Of a stretch of DNA of 11,824 nt, positions 8,764 through 11,824 are shown one piece after another. The notes beneath the pieces are model-generated. The model ran no database searches. It saw only the letters and a program-made list of their open reading frames with translations, and had not been told where the DNA came from. The stretch's first letter is position 1. Each line of letters opens with the position of its first letter. Made by a program: the position numbers and the translations under genes. Origin of the DNA: Planctomycetaceae bacterium (GTDB lineage: Bacteria > Planctomycetota > Planctomycetia > Planctomycetales > Planctomycetaceae); contig DLVV01000189.1 in NCBI GenBank assembly GCA_003445035.1, positions 1,544-13,367 of the forward strand, written 5' to 3'.

Positions 8764-10593
8764 GAACATCAGCTCCTGTCCGATTGGTCCGCCGGGCGTG
8801 GTGGCGTTTTTCCAGTCGGTGACGGTGAGCTGTGCCGTGGCCTGCTTCGCCCGGAAGACCCGCCAGTGGTAGTTCATGTAGAACGACTTGTTGCCCTTGA
8901 ATTCGCCAACGGGACGGGCGTAGTGATTGGTGAAGATCGACTGGAAGGACTTCTTCTCACCCGGCAACATCTCCACGTTCTTGATCCGGATCGAAACTGC
9001 GTGTGACCGCCTGGCCTGTTGCTGTTGCACAAGATCTCGGTGGTCAGCGGTCACCATTTTCAGAGAATAAAGTTTTCCGGGCACCAGGTTTCGGACCTGC
9101 TGGCTGAAGACATTGGCCCGTTTCGCGCTGCGCCTGGTCCAGAGGAAACTGTCGCCTTTGCCGTCGCGGTTGTAACGAAACTGGAGGTAGCCGTATTCGG
9201 GGTAGATTCTCGCAGCGAGACTGCCCGGCTCTGCGGGTTTCGTGATCCAGTTGGAAGTCGAATCCGCGAAGTCCGGATTCCGGATGTGGGTCAACCTGTA
9301 CCGGTACCCCAGTTCATCCGAGAGCAGGTTGGTTTTTCCCTCGATGGCGTAATGCCGAAAGAGACGGCTGGCCCAGCGGATGGTTTCCTCGTCGGCGTAG
9401 CTGCACGTGTATTGCTGCAGCCCCGCCAGTCCGGCGTAGGCCGGCTGATTGGCCAGGGCGTGCATCTGCAGATCCATGTACACCTTGAAGTCGACCTCCG
9501 GATCGACATTCAGCGATTCGCCGACTGCCGACATGTAGCCCAGGACCATGACGGTGCGGCGGACGACTCCCGGAAAGTCCTGTTCAAATCGAGGTATGTT
9601 CCACTCGGAGTGGAACTGTTCGTGGATGTGCTTTTCGGCGGCTTTCCGCGTGGGCTGTTCGACAAGATAGCGTTCGATACAGACATGACCGCCCCCTTTG
9701 GCCGAGGCGCGGGCGAAATCGCGGCTCAGATCATTGCTGAGGATGCCGCTTCCGTAGGAATACGGGGAATAGGTCTTTCCCCGGAATTTCGGATTGGCGT
9801 AGATCCTCTCGACAGCCTTGCTGAATGCCCCGTACTTCGGCTGGTCACCCCCACCGAATTCATCGACGATGATGCCGTCCATCAATGGATGGTTGAGTCC
9901 GACGGCCTGGGACCATGCCTTGTACGCCTCGTCGACCGTCACATCCTGGCGTGTTCGAAATGGATTGACGGCGCTGGTCAGCCAGTGGCGTCCCAGTTGT
10001 TTCCATTCCCGCAGATGATCCTCTCGTGCGAAGTGGGCTGTGCCGGCTGCATTGCTGATCCACCGCAGGCCGGCCTTCTTCGATTCCGCAAAACCGGGTG
10101 GATTTCCGGCACCACCGCTGAGGATGACGTTGATGTTGGGCAGGACATGCCGTTTGAGAAATGTCCAGTCGTCAAACGGACCATGGTCCAGGTTCCACAT
10201 GTCCCCGGCGTGATAAAACGCGTGCTGCAGCACCGGGATTTTCCGTACGGTCAATTCCGACGGCCGGCCTTCGATCGATAGCCTGTGCCGACCGGCCGCG
10301 AGATGACGCATCGCTTCTGGCGGTTGGCTTTTCTTGTGTCCGGTGCACAAGGGGCGGGCTTCATCGTCCAGTCGAATCGTGGCCGGGCCCTCGACTGAAA
10401 TGTGGAACCAGCCAGTACCTGGTGCCTCAAAACGGATGGTCTTCTCTTTCAGCAAGCCGTGTTCGCGGGCATTCACGAACTCGGTCACCAGGTTGTTGAG
10501 GACTTTCTGCGGAGCCGGGTTCGCGGCGAAGGCATTGAGAGGCGTCAGCAGGCTGATCGAGGCGGCGATGAGGGATTGCCAAAGTGTCTTCAT
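8728..10593 (-). CDS. Secreted protein of unknown function, possibly TIM-barrel glycosidase-like with C-terminal CBM-like domain
   Basis: 621 residues from the ATG at 10593, with GGAGA 7 nt upstream (plus-strand TCTCC at 10601-10605). Residues 1-24 are a classic signal peptide, cleaved near NAFA-A. Residues about 48-118 form a beta-rich domain (FHISVEGPATIRLDD, HRLSIEG) like a small sandwich. Residues about 125-430 look like an alpha/beta barrel: NINVILSGG (153-161), LRWISNAAGT (176-185), DGIIVDEFGGGD (239-250) with acidic D244 and E245 after a beta strand, and HVCIERYL (303-310). From RNPDFADSTSNW (438-449) to the end a beta-sandwich of CBM_4_9 type is likely, including SQQVRNLVPGKLYSLKM (497-513) and VQPYYEN at the end. 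I do not recognise a named family; glycosidase activity is inferred from layout only. The frame is open up to 10944 without a signal peptide at that start, and that part crosses the divergent gene. It converges on the DUF1501 gene and is divergent from the TPP enzyme gene. Confidence 0.8.
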   Translation of the reverse strand: MKTLWQSLIAASISLLTPLNAFAANPAPQKVLNNLVTEFVNAREHGLLKEKTIRFEAPGTGWFHISVEGPATIRLDDEARPLCTGHKKSQPPEAMRHLAAGRHRLSIEGRPSELTVRKIPVLQHAFYHAGDMWNLDHGPFDDWTFLKRHVLPNINVILSGGAGNPPGFAESKKAGLRWISNAAGTAHFAREDHLREWKQLGRHWLTSAVNPFRTRQDVTVDEAYKAWSQAVGLNHPLMDGIIVDEFGGGDQPKYGAFSKAVERIYANPKFRGKTYSPYSYGSGILSNDLSRDFARASAKGGGHVCIERYLVEQPTRKAAEKHIHEQFHSEWNIPRFEQDFPGVVRRTVMVLGYMSAVGESLNVDPEVDFKVYMDLQMHALANQPAYAGLAGLQQYTCSYADEETIRWASRLFRHYAIEGKTNLLSDELGYRYRLTHIRNPDFADSTSNWITKPAEPGSLAARIYPEYGYLQFRYNRDGKGDSFLWTRRSAKRANVFSQQVRNLVPGKLYSLKMVTADHRDLVQQQQARRSHAVSIRIKNVEMLPGEKKSFQSIFTNHYARPVGEFKGNKSFYMNYHWRVFRAKQATAQLTVTDWKNATTPGGPIGQELMFNFIEVQPYYEN

Positions 10594-10803
10594 GTTCTCG
10601 TCTCCGATCGGATGGCAGTGCAACCTGCGACGTCGTCTTCCACCGCGTAGCCTGATGGTATCGACATCCGGAAGGTTGGTGTAGAACCTGACGGGAAGCT
10701 TGCCCACGGGTGCGGACAGAAAACAGGAGGTCACCCGTGTCGAAGTTGGCGACACGTCGTGCTGACGAACGGGCGATGACCATCGAGTCCAGGAGAATGA
10801 ATC
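10594..10803. promoter_or_regulatory. Divergent spacer between the unknown secreted gene and the TPP enzyme gene
   Basis: 210 bp separate two divergent starts, so both promoters should lie here. I see no convincing -35/-10 pair, operator or riboswitch (no THI-box-like sequence). A frame runs across the plus strand from 10710, but it continues out of frame into the TPP gene and is not credible. The regulatory call rests on orientation alone. Confidence 0.35.
10791..10795 (+). promoter_or_regulatory. Ribosome binding site of the TPP enzyme gene
   Basis: AGGAG at 10791-10795 lies 8 nt before the ATG at 10804. It is the best Shine-Dalgarno match in the window. An out-of-frame ATG at 10797 lies inside the spacer and is too close to be used. 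Confidence 0.65.
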
Positions 10804-11824
10804 ATGCCACGTATGTCTGGCAGCCGGTTCATGAGCGAGACCTTCAAGGGTTACGGCATCACGCACCTGTTTGTCATGCCCTACGTGCTGAATCCGGTGC
10901 TGCGGGATTGTGAGCAGCTTGGCATCCGGCGTGTCATGTGTCACAGCGAAAAAGGGGCCGCGTACATGGCCGACGGCTATGCGCGGATCGCCCGCCGGCC
11001 GTCAGTGTGCATGGCCCAGTCGGTCGGCGCGGCCAACCTGGCGGCGGGATTGCAGGACGCGCGGCTGGCCTGTTCTCCCGTCGTTGCCATCACCGGTCGG
11101 TTGGAACAGATCAAACAACACCGGCATGCCTACCAGGAAATTGATCACCGCGGTCCCTTCGAGTCGGTGACGAAGTTTCACTCGCAGGTGACTTCGGCCA
11201 GGGAGCTGCCGTTTTTCCTGCGACAGGCCTTCCGCGAAGCGACCACCGGGACTCCGGGACCAACGCACCTGGATCTGGATGGCATCGACGGTACCGTTGT
11301 TGCCAACGACGAGGCCGACCTGGAACTGATCGTCGAGGAACCGTTCACCCGTGTGCCTCCGTTCCGCCCGGAACCCGAACTCACGCTGATCCGGGAAGCC
11401 CTGGGGCTTCTGTCGGCGGCAAAACGGCCAGTGATCGTCGCCGGAGGCGGTGTCACGGCATCGCAGGCACAGGACGATCTCGTGGCACTGGCTGAGAAAC
11501 TCTCGATTCCCGTGGCCACCGCGATGAACGCCAAGACCGCGATTCCTGCCGACCACCCGCTGGCCGTCGGCGTGCCGGGCAACTATTCGCGGGCCTGTAC
11601 GAACCAGATCGTCTGCGAGGCGGATCTCGTGTTTTTCGTCGGCAGTCACACCGGTGGGCAGCTGACCCACGACTGGCGAATCCCACCGGCGGGTGCGACG
11701 GTGATTCAGGTCGACATCAATGCAGCCGAACTCGGACGCTCGTATCCGGTCAGGCTGGGGATGCAGGGTGATGCCCGGGCGACGTTACGGAAGATGCTTG
11801 AACAATGTGAAACCGCCGGGCCAC
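10804..11824 (+). CDS. Thiamine-diphosphate-dependent enzyme, acetolactate-synthase-like (3' end cut off)
   Basis: The first 340 codons are present and the frame is still open at the window end; the family is usually 530-600 residues. Residues 4-165 form the N-terminal pyrimidine-binding domain. The catalytic glutamate that activates the cofactor is E49 in HSEKGAAYMADGYAR. The usual GPG-x-x-N segment reads QSVGAANLAAGLQDARL. Residues about 195-335 are the central Rossmann-like domain (KRPVIVAGGGVTASQAQDDL, then GVPGNYSRACTNQ and TVIQVDINAAELGRSYP). The C-terminal diphosphate-binding domain with the GDG motif lies beyond the window. The enzyme probably decarboxylates or ligates a 2-keto acid in the cytoplasm. 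It could be acetolactate synthase, glyoxylate carboligase, a sulfoacetaldehyde acetyltransferase or oxalyl-CoA-decarboxylase relative, or another type; no regulatory ilvN-type gene is visible. The start is supported by AGGAG 8 nt upstream. Confidence 0.88.
   Translation, partial: MPRMSGSRFMSETFKGYGITHLFVMPYVLNPVLRDCEQLGIRRVMCHSEKGAAYMADGYARIARRPSVCMAQSVGAANLAAGLQDARLACSPVVAITGRLEQIKQHRHAYQEIDHRGPFESVTKFHSQVTSARELPFFLRQAFREATTGTPGPTHLDLDGIDGTVVANDEADLELIVEEPFTRVPPFRPEPELTLIREALGLLSAAKRPVIVAGGGVTASQAQDDLVALAEKLSIPVATAMNAKTAIPADHPLAVGVPGNYSRACTNQIVCEADLVFFVGSHTGGQLTHDWRIPPAGATVIQVDINAAELGRSYPVRLGMQGDARATLRKMLEQCETAGP

Noticed and set aside
9019..10281. 420-codon plus-strand frame opposite the unknown secreted gene
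   Set aside because: The minus strand has a signal peptide, a ribosome binding site and domain-like motifs; this frame has none of them.
10594..10944. 117-residue upstream extension of the unknown secreted gene
   Set aside because: It would overlap the first 141 bp of the TPP enzyme gene and precede a good signal peptide and ribosome binding site at 10593.

Overview
The window looks like chromosomal DNA from a planctomycete or a close relative in the PVC group. It is GC-rich. Most of its products carry export signals, and it encodes a DUF1501 protein, a Tat-exported metallophosphatase and several large secreted beta-propeller or carbohydrate-active-like proteins, a mix typical of Planctomycetes. 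This assignment is an inference from gene content, because no rRNA or other phylogenetic marker is present.

Layout: (1) positions 1-69 hold the last 22 codons of a plus-strand gene. (2) Three minus-strand genes follow. Listed from their 5' side they are a 780-residue secreted FG-GAP-type propeller protein (2448-4790), a Tat-exported calcineurin-like phosphoesterase (1202-2236) and a secreted GH43/GH32-like five-bladed propeller protein (117-1136). The last two are 65 bp apart and probably form an operon. (3) A divergent spacer (4791-5048) separates them from plus-strand katG (5049-7244), a full-length catalase-peroxidase with all recognised catalytic residues. (4) A DUF1501 protein (7347-8714, probable TTG start) follows katG on the same strand. 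(5) It converges, with 13 bp between, on a minus-strand gene for a 621-residue secreted protein of unknown function with a TIM-barrel-like centre and a CBM-like C-terminus (8728-10593). (6) A second divergent spacer (10594-10803) leads to the first 340 codons of a thiamine-diphosphate-dependent enzyme of the acetolactate synthase superfamily (10804 to the window end, truncated).

The theme is extracytoplasmic, probably polysaccharide- or glycoside-related metabolism. Several genes encode secreted propeller or barrel proteins with carbohydrate-binding-type domains. katG (peroxide defence) and the TPP enzyme are cytoplasmic. I see no tRNA, rRNA, CRISPR array, transposase, integrase or phage gene, and no clear sign of recent transfer. 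No undescribed multi-gene system is evident. The least explained items are the 621-residue secreted protein, the unusual domain combination of the 780-residue protein and the substrate of the TPP enzyme. Codon bias in this GC-rich DNA produces very long open frames opposite katG, the DUF1501 gene and the 8728-10593 gene. I regard these as non-coding.
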